This document shows positions 23,402 through 34,874 of a stretch of 64,000 nt of DNA, one piece after another. The notes under the pieces were generated by a model, which searched no databases, was not told the DNA's origin, and saw nothing but the letters and a program-made list of their open reading frames with translations. Numbering within the stretch: the stretch's first letter is position 1; each line of letters starts with the position of its first letter. The translations under genes and the position numbers were made by a program. Origin of the DNA: Odiellus spinosus (Eukaryota; Arthropoda; Arachnida; Opiliones; Phalangiidae); NCBI GenBank assembly GCA_963920705.1, contig OY987226.1, positions 5,272,501 through 5,336,500 of the forward strand. The letters run 5' to 3'.

Positions 23402-24126
23402 CCAGTTACTTCGTCCATATAGTACCATAGATCGAATCCAGATACAAATCAATTAGGGTTACATATCGTTCCAATTTTTAACTAGGTAGAAAAATAAATT
23501 CATGAAATTTGCATAAAATCAAAACTTAATAATTAATTTTAATAATATTGAATATATAAGGAGTGTTACTCTCGAGCGAATCTCTTTTGAAAAGAAAAGA
23601 TAGAAATTAACTTTTTCCAAGTACCGAGTAGTACGAGGAAATGGTAGAATTATAAGGAATTACACCCATCTCTTTATCTTTTCTTTAAAAACAAATTGTA
23701 AAGTCTAACCTTTCATTTTCGAGTAATTTTTAATTTTTTTTTTTATATTTATTTTACGAGTTTTTTGTTCGTAACAGTGGCAAGTTCACGCTACGTAATA
23801 CTTCCTGTAAATAAGGAATTTTTGGCGTAACGCCGCGGCCCAAAGGAAGAGAACGCTTTGTTTTGATTTAAATGATAAAATACCTAAGAACTTTAAGATT
23901 AAAAGAGAAACACGTGTTCGAGAAACGTGAAACGTAACCTTAGCGAGGGTGGTGTGAATAAATTTCAACATACTTTTAGGATGAAGTTAGGTATTGTGGC
24001 GCCTCTTGTGGATTTTTTTGGGAACTACAATCTGATTGATAAGTGATGGGAGAAGCTATAGTTATTACTGGAGGTGGATTAAGTATTTAAGTCACAGGCA
24101 GCAGCACATTGGCCAAAACTATTGGA
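23402..24126. other. intergenic sequence, nothing recognised
   Basis: AT-rich with some higher-GC patches near 23820-23950. A 61-codon minus-strand frame there has no domain. Confidence 0.4.
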
Positions 24127-24133
24127 CCCCAGT

Positions 24134-24425
24134 CAAGAAGGATCAGACAAGGAGAGGAAAAGTGAGGCTGCGTTGAGTTAGAGAGAGAAGAGCCAACCTC
24201 CCACTCGGGTGGAAAGGGGGGATAGGAAATTCTCGAGGTAAACTGTTGTCACGTGGTCGCTAGCGCCATCGGCTACTACGCGTCTCATAAAGGATCCGTT
24301 TTACCCACGTGACAACAATTTACCACGAAGCATCTCTACCCCCGTTCTCCCAGAGTGGGAGTTTAGGCCGACGCAGTAGGAACCGCGCCGTTCCCACTTT
24401 TCCTCTCCTTGTCTGATCCTTCTTG
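24134..24425. mobile_element. MITE family A, copy 1 (292 bp)
   Basis: Termini CAAGAAGGATCAGACAAGG and its complement are exact inverted repeats that extend past 30 bp, with weaker complementarity through most of the element (fold-back structure). Flanks ccccagt (24127-24133) and cccctgt (24426-24432) form a 7-bp target-site duplication with one mismatch. The interior is GC-rich compared with its surroundings (gtcacgtgg, ctcccactc). No transposase frame. Confidence 0.92.
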
Positions 24426-25249
24426 CCCCTGTAGAGTAAACAACTTGATAGCATGAATGAGTAGACGTGAAAGAATGAATTTTGTAGTATCAATTATAAA
24501 TTATTTATTTTTACTGTTGCGGCAACAAACGCCGACCTGTTATTTTTGGCATAGTGATTCCTAAAATAAATTCAAAGCTTTAGCTCCAAGTTTCCCTTTA
24601 ATATTCCCGCCTTTTTGATGACACTTGTTCTGATTTATCCGGACCAACATTTCCTGAAACATTTTCCGCTTATTGACCTTAAAGAAAGATCTCTCTGTTT
24701 TGGAATTTATATCTATCATTTAAAAAGATGACAAAAGTCGATAAATTATTTCCTTCCCACGCCTTAATGACTCTGAGACGCGATTTCATTTCCCATCAAT
24801 GTTTTAATTCAAGATTCGTTTGCAACCAAGCGAAACCTGAGGAGGATTAATACGGGATATTACACCTCTTTGATTATAATAGTAGCTCTCGTAATCTTCT
24901 CTTCAATTGAAGGGTATCATATAAAAAATCTATCAATATTTATAGAAAGGAGATGATATTTAATACTGCAATGTTTTTACAGGTATGGTAAAATTTTCCG
25001 AACTGAGATAAAAAAAATATTTAAAACTGGTTGAGAGCAGCCTCGAGATGTTTTTATTATAACATCGGGAAGTGATTAAGAACCGGCTATCTGGATTATA
25101 TTAATTTTAAAAGACACCAACCCCAATTACTAGAATAAATACGTTGTTATAATATATTACCCCTTTTATGCCCTTTCCTTGAATCTTGGGACTATAAAAT
25201 CCACCAACCTACAAAAGATAACCAAACTGTTATCCATTTTTATTTTTCA

Positions 25250-25800
25250 AATATTGCGCATACGGTCGATTATCTTTTTTTTTCAAACGATCAAGTGATC
25301 GACGTGCATTTAATCGTCAAGGGAGTTATTTAATTGAAGTGCATAATGCATTATTCCGATCGATATCAATTTTCAAATGATCGACAAAGGGTCCAAGTGA
25401 TCGACGTGCATTTAATCGACAAGGGAGTTATTTAATCAGATATGATAAGGGGCATATTTGATCGACCTGGTGTTTTTGGTGATAAACGTGAGTTAGGTTA
25501 TTTACTCAATTATCACCCATTTAGGAAAGTAATTCCCGAATGTCGATCATACGCACGTTAATCACAAAATCTCGTTGATCAAAAATTTGCTCCTCAATCA
25601 TTTTAAAGTCGATTATATGAATCACTTATCGATATTTGAAAGTCAATTACATTAATCCCTTGTCGATCGTTTGAAAGTCGATTATTTGAACCATTTGTCG
25701 GTTATTTTAAAGTCGATTATTTGAACCATTTGTCGGTTATTTTAAAGTCGATTATTTTGAACCATTTGTCGGTTATTTTAAAGTCGATTACTTGGAACAC
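25250..25800. repeat. tcgatta/cgatcg-rich tandem region with 35-bp units
   Basis: A block around gtgatcgacgtgcatttaat occurs at about 25294 and 25398 (about 103 bp apart). Then gtcgattatttgaaccattt repeats at 25677, 25712, 25747 and 25783 (period 35-36). Decayed units lead into it from about 25600. No coding meaning. Confidence 0.85.
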
Positions 25801-26482
25801 ATTAAATCATAATAATTGGACCAGGACCAGAGGTATTCGAGGACCAGAGGTATTCGAGTTAAACAACTTATTAAATTCTTCAATTATTCTAGTTTTAAAT
25901 AGTGAAAAAACTATTAATTATAGCGGGTTTTAGTTTGCTATGAACGTATAAAGTTCATATAAACCCCTTAATTTCTGAATTAACGGCTTAACTATTGCAA
26001 AAAACAAAAAAAAAAAAAAAATGTATGAAAATGAAATACGCTGCTTTTTTAAATACTATCTCCGTAAGTATGACGGGTGGTGGCTTTTACTTCTTCTCAC
26101 TTAAAGATTTGCCACGTCTTAAAGCAATTCAAATACGTTTATGACAGTATAAAAACATTGGATTAGATAAGGGATTATTTTGAGCAATTATTTAAAAATG
26201 ATGTATTGAAATATGGTAATTTTTAATATTTTGCATTTAAGATATGAATAGACACCATGGTTTCTCCGCAAATATAAATTTGGGATCCTTCCAAGATTGT
26301 AACAAATTTATAGAAATTAAGACCCACAAGGAAGTAACCCTAAGTCCCCATTGGTTTTTATGGCTTTAATTTTTAGTTTGTTATATGGTAAATGGGATGG
26401 CGCGACGGTACCTATTTCAAAAGTTTTCAAAGTCATCGTTCAAAAGGGTTCTTTGAATATCACATGCAGCCACAGCCGTTAA
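25801..26482. other. intergenic sequence, nothing recognised
   Basis: AT-rich with an A run near 26007-26021. No gene, RNA or clear repeat seen. Confidence 0.4.
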
Positions 26483-26771
26483 TAAGCTTGGTTCATACCA
26501 GGTGTTGGAATCGATTTAAACCATTTCAAAACGTTTCTCTGGAGTAATGTGAACAGGAAGCGGTTTTTTCTCGAATCGATTTTGATTCGATTTCTCGAAA
26601 CTGCTTCGGGAACCAATTTCATACCGATTCGGTTTCAACAAACGATAGATGAAGCTACTATAAATCGATTTATAAAGATGAATTGTGAACACTTGGCGCT
26701 AAAAACGATTTATGGCGATTTGAGTATCAAATATTCAAATTGATTAAGGCATGCTAGTGTGATCGTAGCTA
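26483..26771. mobile_element. MITE family D, copy 1
   Basis: Similar, in opposite orientation, to 27932-28175 and 53523-53821. Shared landmarks are ggaatcgatttaaacc, tcgaatcgatt, gcttcgggaaccaattt and atagatgaagctac. It ends gtgtgatcgtagctata, giving a TA-type border. Many internal atcgatt palindromes. Non-coding. Confidence 0.85.
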
Positions 26772-27462
26772 TAATGTTTTTATACGAATATTTTAAGTCA
26801 TATTATCAATTAAAAAACTACATTTTGGTCGTCTTAATTACCCCTTTAAATTCCAAAATATAAGTCTAAAATATTTCCCACGCATCGGGGTATTCAAAAA
26901 ACTTTATTTATAAATTCCAAGATAACAAAAGAAAGGTAGAATCGGGTAACTGTTCAATTTTATGAAATATAGCGATAGAAGAGTGCAATTTAATTTAAAT
27001 ATTGAAACGTTTAAATTAATGTGTGTGGGAAGACGTTATCTTGTAGTCAGTATTTCACTAAGAGATTTCAAAGGGTATAAAGCTAAGCCTAATGAACGTA
27101 TTAAAAATAGAGTCTAGCTTCGTACGTGCTTCAAACTTGATCTGTTTTTGCTTCAAATTTCCGTGTTTATGTTAGAGTAACATTAACCGTAAACCGGCGT
27201 ATCATCCGAGGACGAACAGTTCATATTAATTTGGTTGCATGACGTAATTTTTTATTTATACCGGTTTATTTTATTAAATTGGAATCGTTCGACAGAGATG
27301 ATTTAACAATCACAGTTAAGAAGTTAATGACTTCTTGAATGCCCTTTAAACTAAACGTTTCTTTTATATATATTTTTTTTCAATTTTAAGACGAATTTAA
27401 ATAAGTTAAGCCTAAACAAGCTTCAAAACTAGATACTTTCTTAATGAAATATTATATATAAT

Positions 27463-27754
27463 CAAGAAGGATTAGATAAGGAGAGGAAATGTGGGAACGG
27501 CGCGGCTCGTACTGCGTCGGCCTAAACTCCCACTCTGGGAGAACGGGGGTAGAGACGTTTCGTGGTAAATTGTTGTCATGTGGGGAAAACGGATCCTTTA
27601 TGAGACGCGTAGTAGCCAACGACGCTAGCGACCACGTGACAACAGTTTACCTCGAGAATTTCCTATCCCCCCTTTCCACCCGAGTGGGAGGCTGGCTCTT
27701 CTCTCTCTAACTCAACGCAGCCCCACATTTCCTCTCCTTATCTAATCCTTCTTG
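27463..27754. mobile_element. MITE family A, copy 2 (292 bp, reversed)
   Basis: The same length as copy 1 and its reverse complement throughout. Termini are CAAGAAGGATTAGATAAGG and the complement. It is flanked by a perfect 7-bp duplication ATATAAT at 27456-27462 and 27755-27761. The frame at 27489-27710 is a chance frame inside the element. Confidence 0.95.
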
Positions 27755-27931
27755 ATATAATTAAACTAAATTTTTATATTTAATAACAAAAAATCAGGGG
27801 TAAATGATCTTTCTTTTAAAGACAGATTTGGTTACCAAAATATTTAAATAGATTCCGAATTTCCTACTCATTTCAATTTGGAGCTCGTGAAAAATCCATG
27901 GCAGCCTCACTCTTTTCAAATTAAAATTAAT

Positions 27932-28175
27932 TAGCTACGGTCACACAGCTATTTCCTAATCGATTTGAAACGGTAAAATCAAATCGATATTCAAATGGCC
28001 AGGAATCGTTTTAAGCGTCGCGTTTTCACAAATTATCTTTAGAAATCGATTTATTGTAGCTTCATCTATCGACTGTTGAAATCAAATCGGAATGAAATTG
28101 GTTCCCGAAGCAGTTTCACACGACTCTAGCGAAACCTTTTGCAATCGATTCCTAGGCCTAGTATGAACGCGGCTA
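27932..28175. mobile_element. MITE family D, copy 2
   Basis: Starts tagctacggtcacac and ends atgaacgcggcta. Shares aatcgatttgaaacggtaaa and tgtagcttcatctatcg with copy 3, with an internal deletion of about 50 bp relative to it. TA-type borders. Non-coding. Confidence 0.85.
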
Positions 28176-28787
28176 TTTTGTTTTCTTCAATCTCTACAAA
28201 TCAATTCAAAGGGTAAAGTCATCTTTGCAATTATAGTTTATATACTTTAATCTATCATAGTATATAAAGATAGTTTTGCAAACAGCAAACTACTAAACAG
28301 GAGTTTAAAAAGTTGAAAACCTTACAAAGTCATTTTCCAATTCAAGAGAAATTTATAAAACACAATTACCAATTTAAATCTGTATATCTCTTCTCGAGAT
28401 AATCTTTGGAAAAACCTGAAATGACTATAATACCGGAAATTCAATAGAAAGTAAATCTAAAACCGCAATCTAAAATTATATTTAAAAGGGAACAATTGAC
28501 TTTGTTTAAAGAAAACAACAAGATAGTGTGAGGCTCATGAAGAGAGGGAGAAATCCGTCAGAGATTTCTATCAAATAAGTCAAAAATCTAAACCCCAACT
28601 CAACAAAATAAGCGGATCGGGAAGTCGATGAAGTTTCAAGAAAACTCAAAATGATTGTTTCAACAATACAACGTGTTTGTCAAGAATTCTAAAACCTTTT
28701 TTTAAATCGATGAAAAAAATCCCGTTTTTATTGAAAAGGTTGACTTCGCGTATAACTTGTATTAAATGTAAATACTGAAACATTAAC

Positions 28788-29124
28788 CAGAAGCCGATGA
28801 AACCCTCCTTTGAAGTCTACTACTCCAATGTTCCATATAGCGCTCCTCTCTGTATGGGTAAAATTCCCAATTTTACGAGTTAGAAGGGGTCCTACTTCAT
28901 CCCCCCTGTTTACGGAAAATTGGAAATTCTCTCTCTCCACAAACGACGACGTTTGGTTGACGAACTCCAAGGCTGCTAGAGATATTCGCTCGACGAACTC
29001 CCGCTCCGAAAACATCTACCGTTAGGAGGCGTACGAATCGCGCCTTTTGAGAATAACCCATACACAGAGGCGTAGACAAGACCAGGGAGTAATAGACTTC
29101 AAAGGAGGGTTTCATCGGCTTCTG
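28788..29124. mobile_element. MITE family B, copy 1 (337 bp)
   Basis: Termini CAGAAGCCGATGAAACCCTC and the complement form an inverted repeat of about 30 bp. It is flanked by an exact 7-bp duplication CATTAAC at 28781-28787 and 29125-29131. The GC-richer interior carries ctctctctccacaaacgacg and ctaccgttaggaggcgtac. Overlapping frames on both strands are not convincing genes. Confidence 0.96.
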
Positions 29125-30376
29125 CATTAACTTATATTTCAATAAACAATTTTCATTTATAATTAACTAATTAAATGATTTTTAAATAACATTTATATAT
29201 ATATTATTTTTTTGGGGAGCTGGATTGACAGCTCTCCAAAAATATTTGTAAATATATTTGAACATTTCTAACCTAATAATTTCAATTTAATCGAAGCACA
29301 GTAATTAAAACTATAATGAGCGATAAAACGCTTGATTATGTCTGAACAAAGCTCTAACATCAATCGCGCGCGATCAGTTGGGGTGAAAATCTTTTGAAAT
29401 GGAAATAATATTCTTATTTGCTTTTATTTTAGATGATGACCCTATTTGTTGTAATAGATGGGTAAACCCAACTTCGCCCCCTTAGGAGATATTTCATAAG
29501 ATTTATATATAGTAAATTCGCACACTTTTATCATGTTTTCCATATAAAACTAACTTGTAAGAAGGCCCAATATTTATAGTTATTTTTAACTTAGTTTAAT
29601 TTGGTAACTAAACTTATGGTAAATACTACAGCTTGGTAAATAATTTTACCAACGACTATAAATACATTATTACCTACATACCTCCCCACCCTAGAGAAAG
29701 AAATTTCAATTTTTAGAATATATATATATTAATAAATAAGCCAGTTTCGAATCCCTTTTACTTGAAAACAGTTAAATATTTTTGAATAAAATTTTGTATT
29801 GACGATTTTAGACAATAATCGCAATATACTATACTAATTTCAATAGGTTTGGACGAAATATATCTTAAGCCAATTTTTCTAACACGCAATAATATCAATT
29901 CTCGAAATAAATTTTGGTTATGGTAGTGTGAACTTCCTGTAACAACTCAGCTTTAACCATACACTTCCCCCAAAGATATATTTTTAAACGAGCATTTAAC
30001 ATTCCAATATATGAAGATGGGAGTCTTTTTAAAAAGTGAACATACTTATGCGCATGTACAATCTTTAATCTTACATGTCACAAGTTTTTGAAGTGACAGT
30101 CAATTGAAAAAAATCCAAAACAAAAATAAAATCAACTAAAAAAAAATAAATAAAGTCATACTGACGTTATAATTTTATTTCCAGGTTTGAAATATTAAAC
30201 TCTCTTTTCATTATTCAACCATCAAAACATAATAAAATCCAATGTCAGTACGTACGTCCGTAACCTTTTCTCCCTCCCCTGGAAAGTGCTTAAAAGTTCT
30301 AGAAAGGTCTGGAAGGTTCTGGAAGGTTCTGGAAATGTCGCGGGTTTTGCTAGTAAGTTTTAAGTTCTTGGCTGGA
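29125..30376. other. AT-rich intergenic sequence
   Basis: No gene seen. A short ggaaggttct triplication lies at about 30309-30333. Confidence 0.5.
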
Positions 30377-30679
30377 CAGAGTTGCCACAGTTTCTTCAGA
30401 TTCAAATTCCCTGACTTTTCCAGGTTTTTCCTTGACCGTTTCAGCAAATACTACCCAATTTTTAATCTTTTTGCAATTGCGTTCGCCAAACTTTTTGCAC
30501 GCATATCTTTGTTCTAATCTATACAACTGACACGGTCAGCTTCAAATATTTTCCGCAGGTAATGGTTGTAATTTTCTGGCTTCTTGAAAGATCTTTAAAT
30601 TCCCTGAATTTTTAAAATATCTTAAAATTCACCGACTTTTTTGGATCATTTTCAAATTCCCTGACCTGTGGCAACCCTG
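30377..30679. mobile_element. MITE family F, copy 1 (303 bp)
   Basis: Ends CAGAGTTGCCACAG and CTGTGGCAACCCTG are inverted repeats. It is flanked by an exact 5-bp duplication CTGGA (30372-30376 and 30680-30684). The interior repeats tcaaattccctgac several times and shares caactgacac-gtcagcttcaaa and tcttgaaagatctttaaat with copy 2. Non-coding. Confidence 0.92.
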
Positions 30680-31156
30680 CTGGATTAAGCAATTTTGTTT
30701 CCATTTGTCCAAATATCGAATAACTCGATTCTAAATTCAGTGCGCCTTAAAATCATCTTCAAACCGTGCCTCAATGTTTCAAAGTTTTTTTGGTTATACG
30801 AACTTAAAATCCCGTCACTATCACTTTAAAATTATTAAGCTAAAAAATATTCAAGTGTTAAAAGAGCGAAACTGTTTAGCACGCAAACTTTTGAAAGTTT
30901 TTTTTTTCTTTTATTTTCCAAGGAACTGCTTAGAAAAGTTACGCGTGGCGCGCGGCTCTGTGGTCGAGTAAGGTCAGACCTTCCGGATGACCAGTCAAGC
31001 GGATGGCAGCCAAGGATTATTAAGTTCCTCGCCGGTGACATCCCGTTATCCGAAACCCTCTCGTTTCAAACATCCTCGATAAAACGCCTTTCCCAAATCT
31101 TTGATAAACCTAAGCCTTGTTAAAGGGAGGGTGAAGCTGATTAAAGTGACTTCGCT

Positions 31157-31330
31157 CCAACCTTGAAAAAAGGCAACATCTTCCACACAAACGGGTTCTA
31201 TTTAACGGCTCTTTTCGTTAGTTTCAAGGTTGGAAAAAGTATAGAAAATCCTACACTTTGTACCAACCTTGAAAAAAGGCAACATCTTCAATACAAACGG
31301 GTGCTTTTAACGGGTATTTTATCCGTTTCC
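31157..31330. repeat. two-copy tandem repeat, 106-bp period
   Basis: ccaaccttgaaaaaaggcaa followed by catctt and tacaaacggg occurs at 31157 and 31263. The second copy is incomplete. Confidence 0.8.
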
Positions 31331-33138
31331 AAGATTATTTTATAAAAAGGCCTATTGCTTATTTATTGCATCATTTTAGGTATAATGACGTCACATCAAT
31401 TTGCAATTATAAAGCTATATTAAATCGAGCTCCCCGTATAGGCAATGACGCGTAACGACATAAGTGTACGTCGTGTCATCACCAACTTGTTCCATGGACT
31501 TTTTTTACAGGTAGACCTCGTTGAAAAGGTGGAAGTCTTGTCGACACATGTGGTATTACGTTACTTTCGTTAGCTGACCGGAACCAAATGGCAAACGGCA
31601 TACAAGCATTAGCGGTTTGGGACGGTATATTAACCGTACCGTAATAACAAGGCATCATCCGAGTCGCCTAAAGACCGATTGAAGGGAGGAGTATCGGCGG
31701 AAGATTGTTTCAGACACAAAAGAAAAATGATACTGGTAGAAAAAGTCAGGTTGATGGTTGAACTCTTTCATTCAAGGAAAAGTCTCGTGTAAATTGGTGT
31801 TTTTGTGGATAGCTTAAAAGCGCGCATAAACTCCTAATTAAATTTAATCGCGATTAAAATTAATCGGCGTCTTTACTTAGACAGGGTGACCAGACAAAAA
31901 CCTAAAAATATTATAGGAAAAATAGGAAATTGTCCATCTATTTATAGGAAATGATAGGAATAATATTTTTAGAAATAGGAGAATTATTGAAATTATACGA
32001 AAATATAGGTTTTAAATATGATGAATTAAAATTGGCTTTAAATATGAAGTTGTTATAAAACTCACGCTTTTTAAAAGGGGGAAAGGCTAAAAACAGTGAA
32101 GAAGATATGACATTTGACCAAGTTCCCAAAAACTTTTCACTTATTGATTTTGAACTTTTAACTTTTGAACTTTTCGACTGTGGCGAACTATTTTGGTGTA
32201 GCTAAAAATAGAGAAGTTAATCGTGGTTTCTAAGAGTCGAATTCTAGTCGATCGTCGATATTAATTTCGAGTACTCGAATCATACAAATTTCGCTAAGCA
32301 TATCGTGTACATAATAAGCTAAGATAATTTTCTTGCAATTCTTAACGAGATTAGCCTTTTAAGGAGACCTTATGTTTGTTCTTTTAGTCCTAGTGAAACG
32401 GTGCAGGACATCATGAACCGTTATAACGGTCAGTTTGTCTATTAGAACAATTGAAGGTCGAGTCAGATGGAATTCAAGGTTTCACATACTCAACTTATCG
32501 GTCCAAAGACCTTTAGTTCCGCGACTCTAGTTTGTTCTTTTTTTGGTGATCTTGAAGACAGGACAAGGAAAAGGAGGGAAGTCGGTATTTCATGGACAAT
32601 GACGTTAGGCTTAGCTATTCAATAAATCGGCTTATATAAGTTACAACAAAAAAGTGGAAGTTTATGACTATTTCCTGGGAGTGACGCCTTTTATAATATC
32701 ATACAGTTTCATTGTGTTAAACTCTCTGGCTCTTTAGGCTACATAATCTACTTACATTTTAGAATAGCCAAGTTAAAGATCGAGAGGTAAAAGTAAGGTT
32801 TAGTAGGTGGGTGACCTCAACGAACAACCTCTAGCGTAGAAATTTTATCAGCGTGCAAAATTTAAATAATACGTGGGATAATAATGGTTGATGGACGGTT
32901 GAGATTAAAATTTTAAAGGTTATATGTATAAAGTTAATACTCAGTTTTTCAGGATCTATTAATTTCGAAATCAAAATTAAATTCACTTTCTTTTGTTCAG
33001 CTATCTTTGTTTTTTAAATTGTTTTAAAAAAATTCAACTTGTATTAATTAGTAATTATTAATTTGCATTATAACCTTATTTTCCAATTATATTAAAAAAA
33101 AGTCCAGTTGAAATATTAATTTTATTTGAAGTAATTTT
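31331..33138. other. intergenic sequence with transposon traces
   Basis: No gene recognised. acttagacagggtgaccag at about 31876-31894 matches a reversed copy near 63829-63845 and looks like a hAT-type terminus. A cluster of ataggaaa words follows (31911-32010). A short open stretch after tcttttag at 32383 ends in TAG after about 17 codons and is too short to call. Confidence 0.45.
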
Positions 33139-33340
33139 CTAATTTTATTAAAAATATTTTTTCTAATTTTATTAAAAATATTTTTTCTTATTTTATTAAA
33201 AATATTTTTTCTAATTTTATTAAAAATATTTTTTCTAATTGTATTTAAAAAGTAATTATTTTATTGTATTAAAAATAATTTTTACAATTGTATTAAATAT
33301 AATTTTTCAATTGTATTAAAAATAATTTTTATAATTGTAT
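33139..33340. repeat. 24-bp AT-rich tandem repeat
   Basis: Four to five near-identical ctaattttattaaaaatatt units with a 24-bp period, followed by decayed units based on caattgtattaaaaat. Confidence 0.9.
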
Positions 33341-33675
33341 TAGTTTTAGTAACTAACAAATATTAAAGCTCTGATAACAAATCATAAAATTTTAGCGCCA
33401 CGAACGAATGATTTTAAATTTTCTGTCTCATTATTCAAGAACACGTAAGTTAGATAAATACAAAAAAATCAAGTTGTTAGGTTGCAATCTCCCTTTGAAG
33501 GAACTTTTTTTTTCAGCCTAACCATGGCCTAACGCACCAATCACGAGATTTGATGGTAATTAATGGAGTATCTTTGATTTTCCCTTAAATATTCAGCCCC
33601 ATAAACGATTTAAATTAATAATTTAAATGTTTGAACTTTGGTTCGCCTAATTGGGTTCTCGTTACTTGTTTACAG

Positions 33676-33879
33676 ATGTCGCAAATGATAGTCGGTATAT
33701 GGTGTTTGACCTACGGTTTGCTTGAATTGTTACGCGAAAGACCATGTCAGATTTTACCCTCTCACGTGGTAAGCGGTATCGCGGTTTACGGCCTGTTTTT
33801 CGTACTGTTTTTCAACCTTTTCGTAAATAGATACTGTTCCCGAAATCGAAAGCCGATTGGCTCAATTAAAAGGGATTAA
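33676..33879 (+). CDS. fatty-acid elongase (ELOVL3/6 type), terminal exon only
   Basis: ELO proteins are multi-pass ER enzymes that condense malonyl-CoA with acyl-CoA in very-long-chain fatty acid synthesis. After a good acceptor (cttgtttacag, 33665-33675) the exon encodes 67 residues and TAA. It begins MSQMIVGIWCLTYGLLELL, matching the family's QxxQMxxG segment. Then come a CQILPSH stretch, a final membrane helix (GIAVYGLFFVLFFNLFVNRY) and a basic tail ending IKRD, which places a lysine at -3 as in ER-retrieval signals. The catalytic HxxHH box belongs to earlier exons. I searched 21.5-33.6 kb by eye and did not find them, so they are either missed or the exon is an orphan. The exon itself is undamaged. 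Confidence 0.75.
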   Translation: MSQMIVGIWCLTYGLLELLRERPCQILPSHVVSGIAVYGLFFVLFFNLFVNRYCSRNRKPIGSIKRD

Positions 33880-33913
33880 TTGGTAGGGTTCATTTTCTAG
33901 CTTAGCAGACGAC

Positions 33914-33919
33914 AATAAA
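33914..33919 (+). promoter_or_regulatory. polyadenylation signal AATAAA of the elongase exon
   Basis: AATAAA 35 bases past the elongase stop codon, in gacaataaatcc. Position and context support a real 3' end. Confidence 0.6.
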
Positions 33920-34118
33920 TCCCTAATTATTGGTGTTTACAATTTACAAGAGTGTATCATTTATTTTTCAATAAAATATATTAATTGAACTAACACCTGG
34001 AAATAATAGAAACAACAGCCTGGTCCAAATAGGAATAGGTTTAGATTCCCAAGTTCACACTATTCATTTTAGAGAGAAAATTAAGATAACTAACCTTATT
34101 ATTCTTCATTTTCCTTAG

Positions 34119-34212
34119 CGGAGGATCCTCAATTGAAATGAGATTTCTTCCTCCAAGCACCAAGAGTCCAAGCTCCAAGCTGGCAAAGAGACCAAGGCCT
34201 AGGCTTATCCAA
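34119..34212. other. exon-like segment open on both strands, unrecognised
   Basis: On the plus strand it follows a strong pyrimidine tract and acceptor (cattttccttag) and ends at a good donor (CAA|GTAAGC), with an open frame for about 31 codons (KLAKRPRPR near the end). On the minus strand the frame is open for about 40 codons and reads like a membrane helix (LGLFASLELGLLVLGG), ending before GTTAGT. I recognise neither product. The splice signals favour plus; the composition favours minus. Confidence 0.25.
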
Positions 34213-34586
34213 GTAAGCGTTTGAATTTTTGATGAATAGAGGAATGTTCTTTATCCTAATGTTTATAGAAATAACGTTTTCACCTCTAAATAAGTTATAT
34301 TTCTTGATTTCGCGTTAGGCCTAATCTTTTTAACTGAATTGTTACAGTAAATCTGTAAATTTAAAACTGCTACGCGATCTCCTTCAAATTCTATCAGCAA
34401 CTGCAGCTTCCGATTTTTTAAAAAAAAGAAAAAAAGTATGAGGAGAGGAGAAAAAACCGCGAGAGGGCGCCACCAAATTACACTATAATCATTTTTGGCG
34501 GGAATTTCAATTTGTTGGCGCCATGTTGCGAAATATTTGAAAAGATTCCCTGATTTTAACTAGTGAATTTTCCTGATATTCTTATA

Positions 34587-34874
34587 CAGGGTTGCCACAG
34601 ATTTTTAAATTCAAATTCCCTGACCTTTTCAACTAATTCTACTATTAAGAGATCTTTATTCTAATCTAAACAACTGACACAGTCAGCTTCAAAGCCTTTC
34701 CGCAGATAATGATTGGAATATCCCGGCTTCTTGAAAGATCTTTAAATCCCCTGACTTTTTAAACTATCTTAAAATTCCAACTTTTTTTAAAATATCTTGA
34801 AATTCCCTGACATTTTTGGTTCATATTCAAATTCCCTGACTTTTCCCCATTTTCCCTGACCTGTGGCAACGCTG
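34587..34874. mobile_element. MITE family F, copy 2 (288 bp)
   Basis: Ends CAGGGTTGCCACAG and CTGTGGCAACGCTG. Exact 5-bp duplication TTATA at 34582-34586 and 34875-34879. The interior is collinear with copy 1 with indels. Confidence 0.92.

Noticed and set aside
27489-27710. 73-codon frame in a GC-rich stretch
   Set aside because: Lies wholly inside MITE family A and is not maintained in the other copy.
28728-29142. Overlapping frames of 71-95 codons on both strands, partly repeated at 51686-51959
   Set aside because: Internal to MITE family B; the frame is not kept in copies 3 and 4.
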